A stretch of 64,000 bases of DNA from Microbacterium proteolyticum. GTDB taxonomy: Bacteria; Actinomycetota; Actinomycetes; Actinomycetales; Microbacteriaceae. A program made the position numbers and the translations under genes. Below, one piece after another: positions 15,945-24,217 of the stretch (within the stretch, counting starts at the first letter, position 1; the number at the start of each line of letters is the position of its first letter). The notes beneath the pieces were generated by a model, which had not been told where the DNA came from, made no database searches, and saw only the letters and a list, made by a program, of their open reading frames with translations. Location of the stretch: positions 1,116,001 through 1,180,000 of the forward strand of contig NZ_JAUSZZ010000001.1 in assembly GCF_030818075.1 (NCBI RefSeq). The letters are read 5' to 3'.

Positions 15945-17707
15945 CCTGGATCGCCGCCTTCCTCCTGCCGCTCGTCGTCGCGATGGTGATCGGCGCGCTC
16001 GGTCGCCTCGGCGGCCTCCGCTCCCACCAGGTGCGCGCCTGGCTCGTGCGCCTCTCGTGGCTCGCGGTCGTCCCCGCGGGTGTCGCCGCCCTCGTCGACC
16101 CCGGAGGAGTCCACCGGATCGACTGGATGCTGCTGGGTACCACGATCTCGATCGACGGCATCGCCCGCCCGCTCGTCCTGATGGCCGTGGCGCTGTACGG
16201 CCTCGCCCTGTCGTTCGTGGTGCGCGGCAAGAGCGACCGCACGCACGTGCTGACGGCCTTCCTCCTGCTGTGCTTCACGGGCAACGTCGCGGTGTTCCTC
16301 GTGGCCGACCTCGTCACCTTCTACCTCGCTTTCGCCGCGATGAGCTTCCTCGGCTACGCGATCGTCGTGCACGACCGCACCGACGGGGCGCGCCGGGCGG
16401 GCGCCATCTACCTCGTGCTCACCGTTGTGGGGGAGTGCGCCGTGCTCGCGGCGCTGATGATCCTCGCGTCCGAGGGCGTGACGACCGTCGCGGAGGCTCC
16501 GGCCGCCGTCGCGGTCTCGCCGTGGCGCGACGCGCTCACCGCGCTCCTTTTGATCGGTTTCGGGGTCAAGGCCGGCACCGTACCGCTGCACGTCTGGCTC
16601 CCGCTCGCCCACCCCGCCGCCCCCAGTCCCGCGAGCGCCGTGCTGTCGGGGGCCATGTTGAAGGCCGGCATCGTCGGATGGCTGCGCTTCCTGCCGCTGG
16701 GCGAGAGCGCCGAGCCGGTCTGGGGCGGGGTGTTCCTCGCGCTGGGGCTGGTCGGCGGACTCCTCGCCGCGGCGGTCGGCGTGCTGCACGACAACCCCAA
16801 GGTCGTGCTCGCCTACAGCAGCATCAGTCAGATGGGATTCCTCACTGCGGTGATCGGTGCCGCCCTCGTCGCCCCCGACCTCGCTCCGGCGTGCGTCGCG
16901 GCGGTCGTGGTCTACAGCGTCTCGCACGGGCTGGTGAAGGGTGCGTTGTTCCTCGGCGTGCAGGCGTGGGATGCCGAGCGGATGCCGCGGGCCCTCGTGC
17001 TCGGCGCGCTCGCCGTGGCATCCCTCGCCCTTGTCGGCGTGCCGTTCACGAGCGGGTTCGTCGCGAAGTACGCGGGCAAGGAGGCGGTGGGCGACGTGCT
17101 CGTGCCCCTCGTGCCGGTCGCGGTGGCCGACGTGCTGCCGTGGTTCGGGGTGGGTTCCACGCTGCTGCTGGCGCGGTTCTTCGTCGTGCTGATGCGGCGG
17201 ACACGACACGCGCACCGAACGGCGGTGTCGCGCGACGTCGCGTGGGTGCTCGTGTCCGTCGCGGCGGTGGTGCCGGTGGCCGTGCTCGCCGACGCATGGG
17301 CGCCTCCGGTGTCGGTGCCCGACTGGTTCTCCCCCTCGACGATGTGGGCACAGACCTGGCCCCTGCTGGTGGGGCTGGCCGCCTCGGCCGTGGCGTGGGG
17401 CCTTGCCCGGCGGGTTCCGGCGTCTGCCGTCCTCCACCCGCGCGGCGACGTCATCCCGCCCGGCGACATCGTCGTGATCGAGGAGCGCGCGGCGCGCGCG
17501 CTCGGCCGCGTGTTCGCCCGCGCATCGGGGGGTCTCGGTGCGGCGCGTGACGGACTCCTCACGGCGATGCGGCGGAGTCCGTCCCCGTGGCCCGCGTTCG
17601 AGCGCGTTCAGGCCGGGGTGGGCACATGGGTGGGCTCGGGCGTCGTGCTGGTGCTGATCCTGGCCGCCGCGCTGTGGGTGGCCGTCGCATGGGGCGGTGC
17701 GCGGTGA
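15941..17707 (+). CDS. Third NuoL/M-family subunit, TM5 glutamate replaced
   Basis: A 588-residue membrane protein of the same family. TM7 (GVKAGTVPLHVWLPLAHPAAPSPASAVLSG), TM8 (MLKAGIVGWL) and KVVLAYSSISQMGFL are recognisable, but the position of the conserved TM5 glutamate is Ala132 (LVTFYLAFAAMSFLGY against LVTFLIFFELLTLVTY in the preceding gene). A long C-terminal part (residues 430-588) includes a soluble segment and a final helix. The GTG at 15941 overlaps the previous stop; an upstream in-frame start at 15887 has no support. A structural rather than proton-pumping role is possible. Confidence 0.82.
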   Translation: MTWIAAFLLPLVVAMVIGALGRLGGLRSHQVRAWLVRLSWLAVVPAGVAALVDPGGVHRIDWMLLGTTISIDGIARPLVLMAVALYGLALSFVVRGKSDRTHVLTAFLLLCFTGNVAVFLVADLVTFYLAFAAMSFLGYAIVVHDRTDGARRAGAIYLVLTVVGECAVLAALMILASEGVTTVAEAPAAVAVSPWRDALTALLLIGFGVKAGTVPLHVWLPLAHPAAPSPASAVLSGAMLKAGIVGWLRFLPLGESAEPVWGGVFLALGLVGGLLAAAVGVLHDNPKVVLAYSSISQMGFLTAVIGAALVAPDLAPACVAAVVVYSVSHGLVKGALFLGVQAWDAERMPRALVLGALAVASLALVGVPFTSGFVAKYAGKEAVGDVLVPLVPVAVADVLPWFGVGSTLLLARFFVVLMRRTRHAHRTAVSRDVAWVLVSVAAVVPVAVLADAWAPPVSVPDWFSPSTMWAQTWPLLVGLAASAVAWGLARRVPASAVLHPRGDVIPPGDIVVIEERAARALGRVFARASGGLGAARDGLLTAMRRSPSPWPAFERVQAGVGTWVGSGVVLVLILAAALWVAVAWGGAR

Positions 17708-18231
17708 TCGTTTCGCTCCTCGTGCGCCTGGCCGTCGTCGCGGTCCTGTGGCTGGCGGTGACGGAGCTGGCCCCGTCGGCCCTGGGCTACGGGCTCGTCG
17801 GCGTGCCGGTCGTCGTGGCGGCGACGTATGTGCTGGCGCCCCGACGGGATGGCGGTGTCCGGGGCGTCGACGCGGGGAGCGTCGGCCGCGGTGTCGTCGC
17901 GCGGCGGGTGCGCGGCATCCTGGTCGTCGTCGGGTTGGCGGGGTGGGTGCTCTGGCGCTCGGTGGTCGGGGGCATCGACGTCGCGCGCCGCGCGGTTCGT
18001 CTGCCGCGCCCCGACATCGACCCGCGCTGGACCACGTATGAGACGCGGCTCCGCTCTCGGGGGGCGCGTGTGGCGCTCGCGCTGGTCATGAACCTCATGC
18101 CGGGGAGCCTCTCCGCGCGTCTCGACGGGACGCGCCTCGACGTGCACGTGATCGATCCCGCCCTCGATGTGCACCGGGCGATCGCCGACCTGGAGGGGCG
18201 GCTGGCCCGGGTCGAGGACGCGTTCGGCTGA
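17704..18231 (+). CDS. mnhE: Mrp-type antiporter subunit E
   Basis: A 175-residue protein with two or three N-terminal helices and a soluble C-terminal domain, matching MnhE/MrpE: a middle helix WVLWRSVVGGIDVARRAV and the signature ANSITLTPGT-like segment, here VALALVMNLMPGSLSARLDGTRLDVHVIDP. Subunit E is the peripheral structural subunit. It closes the operon, whose order is F-G-(MbhD+B)-C-D-D'-D''-E. The GTG start overlaps the preceding gene by four bases. Confidence 0.87.
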   Translation: MIVSLLVRLAVVAVLWLAVTELAPSALGYGLVGVPVVVAATYVLAPRRDGGVRGVDAGSVGRGVVARRVRGILVVVGLAGWVLWRSVVGGIDVARRAVRLPRPDIDPRWTTYETRLRSRGARVALALVMNLMPGSLSARLDGTRLDVHVIDPALDVHRAIADLEGRLARVEDAFG

Positions 18232-18438
18232 CGCCCGGCCTGCGATGCATCCCTGAGCGGCACCGGTCCGGCCCGGGGCATGTTTCGGGCGGCCGTTACC
18301 CGCGTCGGCGGGACCGCGGTCGTCTGCCGCAGTGGGGTCGGAATGGTCCCGCACCGTCGACCGAAGCGCAATCCCTCCTGGGGTGTCGATCGGCGCTGGG
18401 ACGCTGGTGGCCTCGAAACGACAGAAGGGACCGGGGCC

Positions 18439-18717
18439 ATGTCCGACTCCACCACCAGCACCACCGACCCGTTCGCCGACAGCAGCGGCCCCGAGGGCCA
18501 TTCGATCACCGACTGGACCGACCTCGGCCGTGAGATGTGGTCGTATCTCACCGGTCGTGGCGCGGCTGTGAACTACTCGTTCGTCGACATGACCGTCGAG
18601 GTCCCCCGCGACATCGGCCCCGACGCGCCGCGCGCGACGTGGAAGCTCAACGGAACCCTCCGCGTCACCACGAGCGACGACACCGCGGCCGGGTCCGACC
18701 CGTACCGCGGCAACTGA
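18439..18717 (+). CDS. Small hypothetical protein upstream of the FHA protein
   Basis: A 92-residue soluble protein, Asp/Ser/Thr-rich at the N-terminus, with no domain I recognise. The second half (NYSFVDMTVEVPRDIGPDAPRATWKLNGTLRV) could form a small beta sheet. An AGAAGGGA ribosome binding site lies ten bases before the ATG. The next gene starts 15 bases after the stop, so the two are surely one transcript. The 207 bases between mnhE and this start contain no other gene that I can see. Confidence 0.65.
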   Translation: MSDSTTSTTDPFADSSGPEGHSITDWTDLGREMWSYLTGRGAAVNYSFVDMTVEVPRDIGPDAPRATWKLNGTLRVTTSDDTAAGSDPYRGN

Positions 18718-18732
18718 GGGGCGGCGGGCGAC

Positions 18733-19626
18733 ATGGTGCGCCTCGACATCGACCTGGCGTTCTCGGAGCGGGAGCAGGGGGCGGATGCCGAGACCCCGCC
18801 CTTCGAGGGGACGGTCACGGCCGCGGGTACCGAGGTGCGCATCGTCGTGAGCGACCCCTCGCGGCTGCCGGGAAACGGTCGGCGCACGCTCGCCGAGCTG
18901 TCCACGGTCGCCGAGGCCCTGGCATCCCGAGGCATCTCCGTGAAGCTCGAGGGGCCGGACGGGCCGATCCTGCAGCTCGGCGACGTGAAGAAGAGCGTCC
19001 TGCAGCGTGCAATCACGGGGTCGCGGCACATCCGGCTCGGGTCGGTGGCGGCGGTGGCGCCGCTGCTGACGCGGCGCAGCAAGGGGCAGGCGTTGACGTT
19101 CCCCATTCCGCCCGAGACGCCGTTCCCCCTCGTGCCGACCGTCAACCGCACCGTGCGCCGGCGCGTCACGACGACGCACTACACGCCCGGCTCCGGGCGT
19201 CCGCGGCTGATCTTCGCCGTCGGCGACGCGACCTGGGACGGCTCGCGTCCCCGCGAGTTCGACCTGCTGCCGACCAAGACGGTCATCGGTTCCGGCGACG
19301 AGGCCGACCTCCGCCTTCCCGGGCTCGCTCCGGTGCACGCCGAGATCCGACACGAGGGCGACGACGAGTACGTGCTCTACGGCTTCGACGTGGTCGGCGG
19401 CGGCGGGGCGCGTGAGCAGGGACCGGGTCGTGGCGGCGGCGGCCGCATCCTGCGCACCGGCGCCCGGATCGAGCTGGGCGCCTGGCGCCTGGCGTACTTC
19501 CGCGCCGAGTTCGCCGACCACGGTCGGCCCTACGGCGGCCGCGTCGGCGGCGAGCTCGCGCGTCAGCGCAAGCAGCCGCCCCGCGGAGGAACAGGGCCGC
19601 TCAGCCGCGCGAGCGACCCCGACTGA
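18733..19626 (+). CDS. FHA domain-containing protein
   Basis: A 297-residue soluble protein. The C-terminal 105 residues form a forkhead-associated domain: TKTVIGSGDEADLRLPGLAPVHAEI near residues 185-210 contains the IG(S) and HAEI elements used to bind phosphothreonine, though the usual R of GR is changed (VIGSGDEAD). The first 180 residues have no recognised fold; they include a basic stretch (NRTVRRRVTTTH) just before the FHA domain. Such proteins read Ser/Thr-kinase signalling, common in actinobacteria. No kinase gene lies in this window. It is coupled with the small gene upstream. Confidence 0.8.
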   Translation: MVRLDIDLAFSEREQGADAETPPFEGTVTAAGTEVRIVVSDPSRLPGNGRRTLAELSTVAEALASRGISVKLEGPDGPILQLGDVKKSVLQRAITGSRHIRLGSVAAVAPLLTRRSKGQALTFPIPPETPFPLVPTVNRTVRRRVTTTHYTPGSGRPRLIFAVGDATWDGSRPREFDLLPTKTVIGSGDEADLRLPGLAPVHAEIRHEGDDEYVLYGFDVVGGGGAREQGPGRGGGGRILRTGARIELGAWRLAYFRAEFADHGRPYGGRVGGELARQRKQPPRGGTGPLSRASDPD

Positions 19627-19758
19627 CGCGGAGGCCGTCGGCATCCGTCCGCCGGGACCGCACTCCTTCGCCCAGACCGCACGTGTGTGCGCACTCGCGT
19701 GGATGTTGCGAACCGCGTGCGGTCTGGGGGCGGGGCCGGATGCCGGGCGTCCGTGGCG

Positions 19759-20640
19759 TCAGAAGACGATCGTGTGGTTACCGTCGCGCAGCACGCGGTC
19801 TTCGGCGTGCCACAGCACGGCGCGGGAGAGCACCTGGCGCTCGACGTCGGCGCCGCGGCGGGCGAGGTCGGCCGCGGAGTCGGCGTGCGTGACGCGCACG
19901 GTGTCCTGCTCGATGATGGGGCCCTCGTCGAGGTCGCTCGTGACGTAGTGCGAGGTGGCGCCGATGAGCTTGACGCCCCGCTCCTTGGCCTTCTTGTACG
20001 GCTCGGCGCCGATGAAGGCGGGCAGGAAGGAGTGATGGATGTTGATCACCGGCACGCCGATCTTCTGCAGGAAGTCGGGGGACAGGATCTGCATGTAGCG
20101 CGCCAGCACCACGAAGTCGACGTTGCCGACGAGCAACTCGAGGATCCGCGCCTCGGACGCCGACTTGTCGGGCCCGGGCGTCGACGGCACGTGGAAGAAG
20201 GGCACCCCGAACGAGCGCACGTCGTCGGCGGAGGTGGTGTGGTTCGACACGACCATCGGGATGCTGACGGGCAGGTCCCCGCGCCGGTGGCGCCACAGCA
20301 GGTCGAGGAGGCAGTGGTCCTGCTTCGACGACAGGATCGCCATGCGCTTCGGGGTCGAGAGATCGGTGAGGGTCCAGTCGAGCTCGAACCCGTCGCCGAG
20401 CGTCGTGGCCAGATCGGCCTCGATCTCGGGGAGGGCGGCCGGCAGGTCGGGCCGGTGGAACACGACGCGCTGGAAGTAGGCGCCGTCGCGGAGCTGGTCG
20501 GAGTACTGATCGAAGGCGACGATGTTGCCGCCCTGGCGCGCGATCAAGGTCGACACGGCGGCGACGATGCCGGGGGTGTCTTTGCCGTGGACGATGAGAC
20601 AAGCGTGATCGGGCTGCAGGTGGGGGCTCGCGGAGGCCAT
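19759..20640 (-). CDS. purU: Formyltetrahydrofolate deformylase
   Basis: A 293-residue enzyme that hydrolyses 10-formyl-THF to THF and formate, balancing one-carbon pools and feeding formate to PurT. Residues 10-90 form the ACT domain (HACLIVHGKDTPGIVAAVSTLIA), followed by the formyltransferase domain from about residue 95 (KRMAILSSKQDHCLLDLLWR). The catalytic Asn-His-Asp set is visible in NIHHSFLPAF and SDLDEGPIIEQD. The ATG at 20640 has CAGAAT six bases upstream, so the message may be leaderless; longer readings are blocked by a nearby in-frame TAA. Confidence 0.95.
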   Translation of the reverse strand: MASASPHLQPDHACLIVHGKDTPGIVAAVSTLIARQGGNIVAFDQYSDQLRDGAYFQRVVFHRPDLPAALPEIEADLATTLGDGFELDWTLTDLSTPKRMAILSSKQDHCLLDLLWRHRRGDLPVSIPMVVSNHTTSADDVRSFGVPFFHVPSTPGPDKSASEARILELLVGNVDFVVLARYMQILSPDFLQKIGVPVINIHHSFLPAFIGAEPYKKAKERGVKLIGATSHYVTSDLDEGPIIEQDTVRVTHADSAADLARRGADVERQVLSRAVLWHAEDRVLRDGNHTIVF

Positions 20641-20646
20641 TAGACC

Positions 20647-20652
20647 ATTCTG
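20647..20652 (-). promoter_or_regulatory. -10 hexamer CAGAAT of purU
   Basis: CAGAAT on the minus strand, six bases before the purU ATG. It departs from TANNNT at the first base, so it is a weaker match than the others. Confidence 0.4.
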
Positions 20653-20713
20653 TCGTGCGCGCGCGATGTCGCCGAACACGGCTCGCGTGGGGTGCGGGTC
20701 CGCGCGTTCGCGG

Positions 20714-20813
20714 GTGGCCCCGGGGTCACGTTCGGCGCGCCGGGGCCATGGGTGGGGTGTGGTCCGCGCGTTCGCGGGTGGCCCCGGGGCCACATCTGGC
20801 GCCCCGGGGCCAC
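20714..20813. repeat. REP-like palindromic element, tandem copies 1a and 1b
   Basis: GTGGCCCCGGGGTCAC (20714-20729) and the perfect palindrome GTGGCCCCGGGGCCAC (20778-20793) lie 64 bp apart within a 64-bp repeat that begins TCCGCGCGTTCGCGGGTGG. Copy 1b is followed by GGCGCCCCGGGGCCAC (20798-20813). The same paired palindrome recurs 2 kb away at 22771-22806. No gene in this 220-base gap. Confidence 0.75.
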
Positions 20814-20860
20814 CTGTGCACAGCGGCTCGTCCTCGACGCCTGAGAGCGCACCCGCATCG

Positions 20861-21981
20861 TCAGAGCCGCACGACCACCTTCTGAGCCGAGACGCCCGCG
20901 CGTTGGCGGTCGAGGGCGTCCTGCACCACCTCGAGCCCGTTGCCGACGACGAGCGGTGCGGGTGCCGGACGCAGAGCGCCCTCCGCGAGCAATCGCGGAA
21001 CGACCTCTCCCCAGAGACATTCGCCGGTGTCGTCGTCGCGCAGGCTGCTGCCCCACACGAACCCCGCGCGGATGCCGAGGCGACGAGCGCGAGAGGTCGA
21101 GCGCAGGGTGCCGAGGCCGATGCGGGTGAAGACCGGCACCATCGCGGGGAAGAGGTGCCGCCGCCCGACGAGGGAGTCGAGCGAGACCGGCGTGCTGACC
21201 ATGGCCAGTCGCGTTCCGCCGGTGCGGGACAACACGTCGATGCACGCGTCCGTCGAGCCCACGCCCACAGCGACCGCGCCCGCGACGGGGCGTCCCGCGA
21301 TGGCGGCGACGAGATCGTCCACCGCCGAGCTCGAGCGATGATCGACGACGACGTCGGCACCGAGTGAACGCACCGCATCGGCGTTCTTCGCGGATGCCGT
21401 GGTCACAACCGTGTATCCAGCGGCGCGCGCGAGCTGGATCGCGTTCATCCCCACGCTGGTGGATCCGCCCCAGACCATCACGACCTCGTTCTTCTCCTCG
21501 GATGCCGGGCCCACACCGGCATCCGCAGACCCAGGTGCGCGGGTTGGAACAAGGCGCAGGCGGCCGTGGACAGTCCGAGGGGGAAGACGGCGGCCTCTTC
21601 ATCGGAGAGGTCATCGGGTGTGGGGGCGGTGAGACGCTCGAGCAGGGTCGTGAACTCCTGGAATGCGCCCTCGCGGAGGGGGTCTCTGCCGCGATCCGTG
21701 CCGGTTGCGAGTCCGAACACGCGCTGACCCACGCGGAACCGGTGGACGTCGGCACCGACCGCGACCACCTCCCCCGCGACGTCGGAGCCGAGGACTGCGG
21801 GCGTGGGGAGCCAGCGATACGTGATGCGGCTGGTGCCCTAAATGACCCAATCGACGGGGTTCACCGCCACGGCGCGCACGCGCACGACGATCTCGTCGGC
21901 ACCGGGTGCCGGTGTGCGGACTTCGGCGAGTGCGAGCCGGGCTCGGGGAGTGGCGAGCGTTGCGGCGACGTGCGTGGACAT
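20861..21981 (-). pseudogene. Decayed zinc-type alcohol dehydrogenase/quinone oxidoreductase
   Basis: A medium-chain dehydrogenase broken at two places. Reading from the ATG at 21981 (good AGGAAGG site upstream) gives the expected N-terminus ending NPVDWVI, then an in-frame TAG at 21838-21840, followed in the same frame by GTSRITYRWLPTPAVLGSDVAGEVV and on to about 21535. There the frame shifts and the cofactor-binding half continues (VVMVWGGSTSVGMNAIQLARAAGY) to a stop at 20861. Repairing both events would give a full-length protein of about 370 residues. Both halves are well conserved, so decay is recent or the breaks are sequencing errors. The intact divergent TetR gene and its operators suggest it was TetR-controlled. 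Confidence 0.82.
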
Positions 21982-21996
21982 GACGGCCTTCCTCGT

Positions 21997-22015
21997 GATG
22001 ACACGGAGTGTCTTC
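21997..22015. promoter_or_regulatory. Imperfect TetR-type operator 1
   Basis: GATGACAC, three bases, GTGTCTTC: arms match the perfect site 30 bp away except for one base. It lies just upstream of the dehydrogenase start, beside a TATAGT hexamer on the minus strand. Confidence 0.65.
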
Positions 22016-22026
22016 ACTATAGGTGT

Positions 22027-22045
22027 GATGACACCATGTGTCATC
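22027..22045. promoter_or_regulatory. Perfect TetR-type operator 2
   Basis: GATGACAC-CAT-GTGTCATC is a perfect inverted repeat with a 3-bp centre, directly before the -10 box of the TetR gene. Position and symmetry fit autoregulation plus control of the divergent dehydrogenase. Confidence 0.8.
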
Positions 22046-22048
22046 GCA

Positions 22049-22054
22049 TAGGAT
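22049..22054 (+). promoter_or_regulatory. -10 hexamer TAGGAT of the TetR gene
   Basis: TAGGAT, six bases, ATG at 22061; adjacent to operator 2. Confidence 0.6.
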
Positions 22055-22060
22055 TCCGGC

Positions 22061-22639
22061 ATGGCCAGATGGGCACCCGACACGCACGAGCGTCTGCGCG
22101 AGGCTGCCCTCGACCTCTTCGTCGAGCGCGGCTTCGACGCCACGACCGTGGCCGACATCGTCGAGCGAGCGGGGGTGACGCGCCGGACGTTCTTCCGCCA
22201 CTTCGCCGACAAGCGGGAGGTCTTCTTCGACGGCGACGAGATCCCCCGGCTCGCCACGGATATGCTCGCCGCCGCCCCCGCCGACGCGCCTCCGTTCGCG
22301 ATCGCCTGGAACGGCCTGCAGGCGCTCGCCGCCGAACGCTTCGAGCCGCGCCGTGCGCAGATGGTCACCGCTCGTCGCCTCATCGAGGCGGAGCCCGCAC
22401 TGCGCGAACGCGATCTGCAGAAGCAGTCCGATCTGCGGGCGGCGGTGACCGAGGGGTACCGCGCGCGGGGTGTCGAGCGACTGAGGGCACGGGTCCTCGC
22501 CGGCGTCGTCGTGGAGCTGCTGCAGACGGCGTTGGAGCAGTGGGCGGCCGACGACACGGACGCGACGCTCGCGAGTCACCTGGAGCGGGCCCGCGCGGAG
22601 ATGGCCGAGATCCTGGACGGCGTCGTCGCCCGGCGGTGA
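22061..22639 (+). CDS. TetR/AcrR-family transcriptional regulator
   Basis: A 192-residue repressor. Residues 9-55 form the TetR helix-turn-helix (THERLREAALDLFVERGFDATTVADIVERAGVTRRTFFRHFADK), followed by a variable all-helical ligand domain. It diverges from a decayed zinc-type dehydrogenase, and the 79-base gap contains two matching operators, so its target is probably that gene and itself. The ligand is unknown. The start is leaderless by the TAGGAT box. Confidence 0.92.
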   Translation: MARWAPDTHERLREAALDLFVERGFDATTVADIVERAGVTRRTFFRHFADKREVFFDGDEIPRLATDMLAAAPADAPPFAIAWNGLQALAAERFEPRRAQMVTARRLIEAEPALRERDLQKQSDLRAAVTEGYRARGVERLRARVLAGVVVELLQTALEQWAADDTDATLASHLERARAEMAEILDGVVARR

Positions 22640-22770
22640 CGTTCCGTGTCCGATCGCGCGGAGCTCGGCGCCCGACGTCGACGCCGGACCGGCTCTGGCC
22701 CGGGAGCCATGCCCGGTGCCGGGGGCCGGGGGTGCCGGTGTCGCGCGGGCGCGATCGCCCGAGTGCGGTG

Positions 22771-22806
22771 GTGGCCCCGGGGCCACATCCGGCGCCCCGG
22801 GGCCAC
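22771..22806. repeat. REP-like palindromic element, copy 2
   Basis: GTGGCCCCGGGGCCAC (22771-22786), four bases, GGCGCCCCGGGGCCAC (22791-22806): the same double palindrome as at 20778-20813, differing only in one linker base. It lies in the 240-base gap between the TetR and MFS genes, which holds no gene that I can see. Confidence 0.75.
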
Positions 22807-22866
22807 GGACGCCGCCCCGAGCCTTCGCTCTCCGTCCGCAGCTACGCCGATGTCGGTGGCCGCGGA

Positions 22867-22872
22867 TAGCCT
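22867..22872 (+). promoter_or_regulatory. -10 hexamer TAGCCT of the MFS gene
   Basis: TAGCCT, seven bases, GTG at 22880; leaderless pattern. Confidence 0.5.
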
Positions 22873-22879
22873 GGATGAC

Positions 22880-24217
22880 GTGACCAGCACCCTGCGCCTC
22901 GACCGGCCGGGCTGGCGCACCTGGACCCTGTGGGCGGTCGGCGTTCTGGCCTACGTCGTGTCCATCATCAACCGCACGTCCCTCTCCGCGGTGGGAGTCG
23001 ATGCCGCCGTGCGTTTCGGCGCCGACGCCTCGGCGCTGTCGATGTTCGCCGTCATCCAGCTCTTCGTCTACGGCGCGATGCAGATCCCCGTCGGCCTGCT
23101 GCTCGACCGGTTCGGCGCACGCCCGATCATCGCGATCGGCATGCTGCTGATGGCAGCGGGACAGCTCGTCATGGCCTTCGCGGATGCCGTGGGGATCGGC
23201 ATCCTGGCCCGCGTGCTCATCGGCGCGGGCGATGCCGCCATCTTCCCGAGCGTGCTGCGGGTGATCGCCACGTGGTTCCCGGCGCAGCGCGCGCCGGTTC
23301 TGGTGCAGCTGACGGGCATCCTCGGCCAGCTCGGACAGATCGTCGCCGTGGTGCCGCTCGCCGCGCTCCTGCACGCCACGAGCTGGAGCGTCGCCTTCGG
23401 CAGCGTCGCGGGACTCGGGGTGCTGTTCGCTGTCCTCACCTACGCCATCATCCGCAACCGTCCACCCGAACGCCGATCCGACCCCGTCGACACCTCCGTC
23501 GACACCCAGACCGGGGCGATCCGTGTCGTGAAGTCGGCACCCGATCTGCGGAAGGGCTTCCGCGAGTCGTGGGCGCACCCCGGCACGAGACTGGGTTTCT
23601 GGTCGCACTTCGCGACACCGTTCGCCGGTACGGCGTTCATGCTCCTGTGGGGCTTCCCTTTCCTGACCGCGGGCGAGGGGCTCGAGCCCGCCACGGCGTC
23701 GCTCGTGATGACATCCCTCGTGCTCTTCGGCATCCTGAGCGGGCCGGTGATCGGGGCGCTGTCGAGTCGGCATCCGACGCGCCGATCCCGTTGGCTGGTG
23801 CTGCCGACGGTGGTGTTCCAGGCGCTCGTCTGGCTGATCGTCATCGCGTGGCCGGGTCCGGCCCCGGTGTGGCTGCTCGTCGTGCTCATGTTCGCGTTGT
23901 CGACCGGGGGACCGGCCTCAATGATCGCGTTCGACCACGCCCGCACCTTCACGCCGAGTCATCGCCTCAGCACGGCGACCGGGATCGTCAATGGCGGCGG
24001 TTTCCTCGCGGCGCTCCTCGCGATCCTGTTCATCGGTATCGCGATGGACGTGCAGGGGGCGGGGACGCCCGACACCTACTCCCTCGACGCGTTCCGCCTC
24101 GCCTTCCTCACGCAGGTTCCGCTGTGGCTGGTGGGCGGGATCGCAATCGTCGTCGAGCGCGGACGCACGATCCGCCACGTGAGCCGGACCGACTCGCCCT
24201 CGCCGTCAGGGCGCTGA
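22880..24217 (+). CDS. Major facilitator superfamily transporter
   Basis: A 445-residue carrier with 12 predicted helices. The loop between TM2 and TM3 carries a G-x-x-x-D-R-x-G-x-R motif (GLLLDRFGARPIIAIGM) typical of MFS, repeated weakly in the second half (GALSSRHPTRRSRWLVL). The overall pattern is like the ACS (anion:cation symporter) or nitrate/hexose-phosphate branch, but the substrate is unknown. The GTG at 22880 is favoured by a TAGCCT box; upstream in-frame codons run through the palindromic repeat. The 3' end overlaps the convergent GntR gene by 12 bases. Confidence 0.85.
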   Translation: MTSTLRLDRPGWRTWTLWAVGVLAYVVSIINRTSLSAVGVDAAVRFGADASALSMFAVIQLFVYGAMQIPVGLLLDRFGARPIIAIGMLLMAAGQLVMAFADAVGIGILARVLIGAGDAAIFPSVLRVIATWFPAQRAPVLVQLTGILGQLGQIVAVVPLAALLHATSWSVAFGSVAGLGVLFAVLTYAIIRNRPPERRSDPVDTSVDTQTGAIRVVKSAPDLRKGFRESWAHPGTRLGFWSHFATPFAGTAFMLLWGFPFLTAGEGLEPATASLVMTSLVLFGILSGPVIGALSSRHPTRRSRWLVLPTVVFQALVWLIVIAWPGPAPVWLLVVLMFALSTGGPASMIAFDHARTFTPSHRLSTATGIVNGGGFLAALLAILFIGIAMDVQGAGTPDTYSLDAFRLAFLTQVPLWLVGGIAIVVERGRTIRHVSRTDSPSPSGR

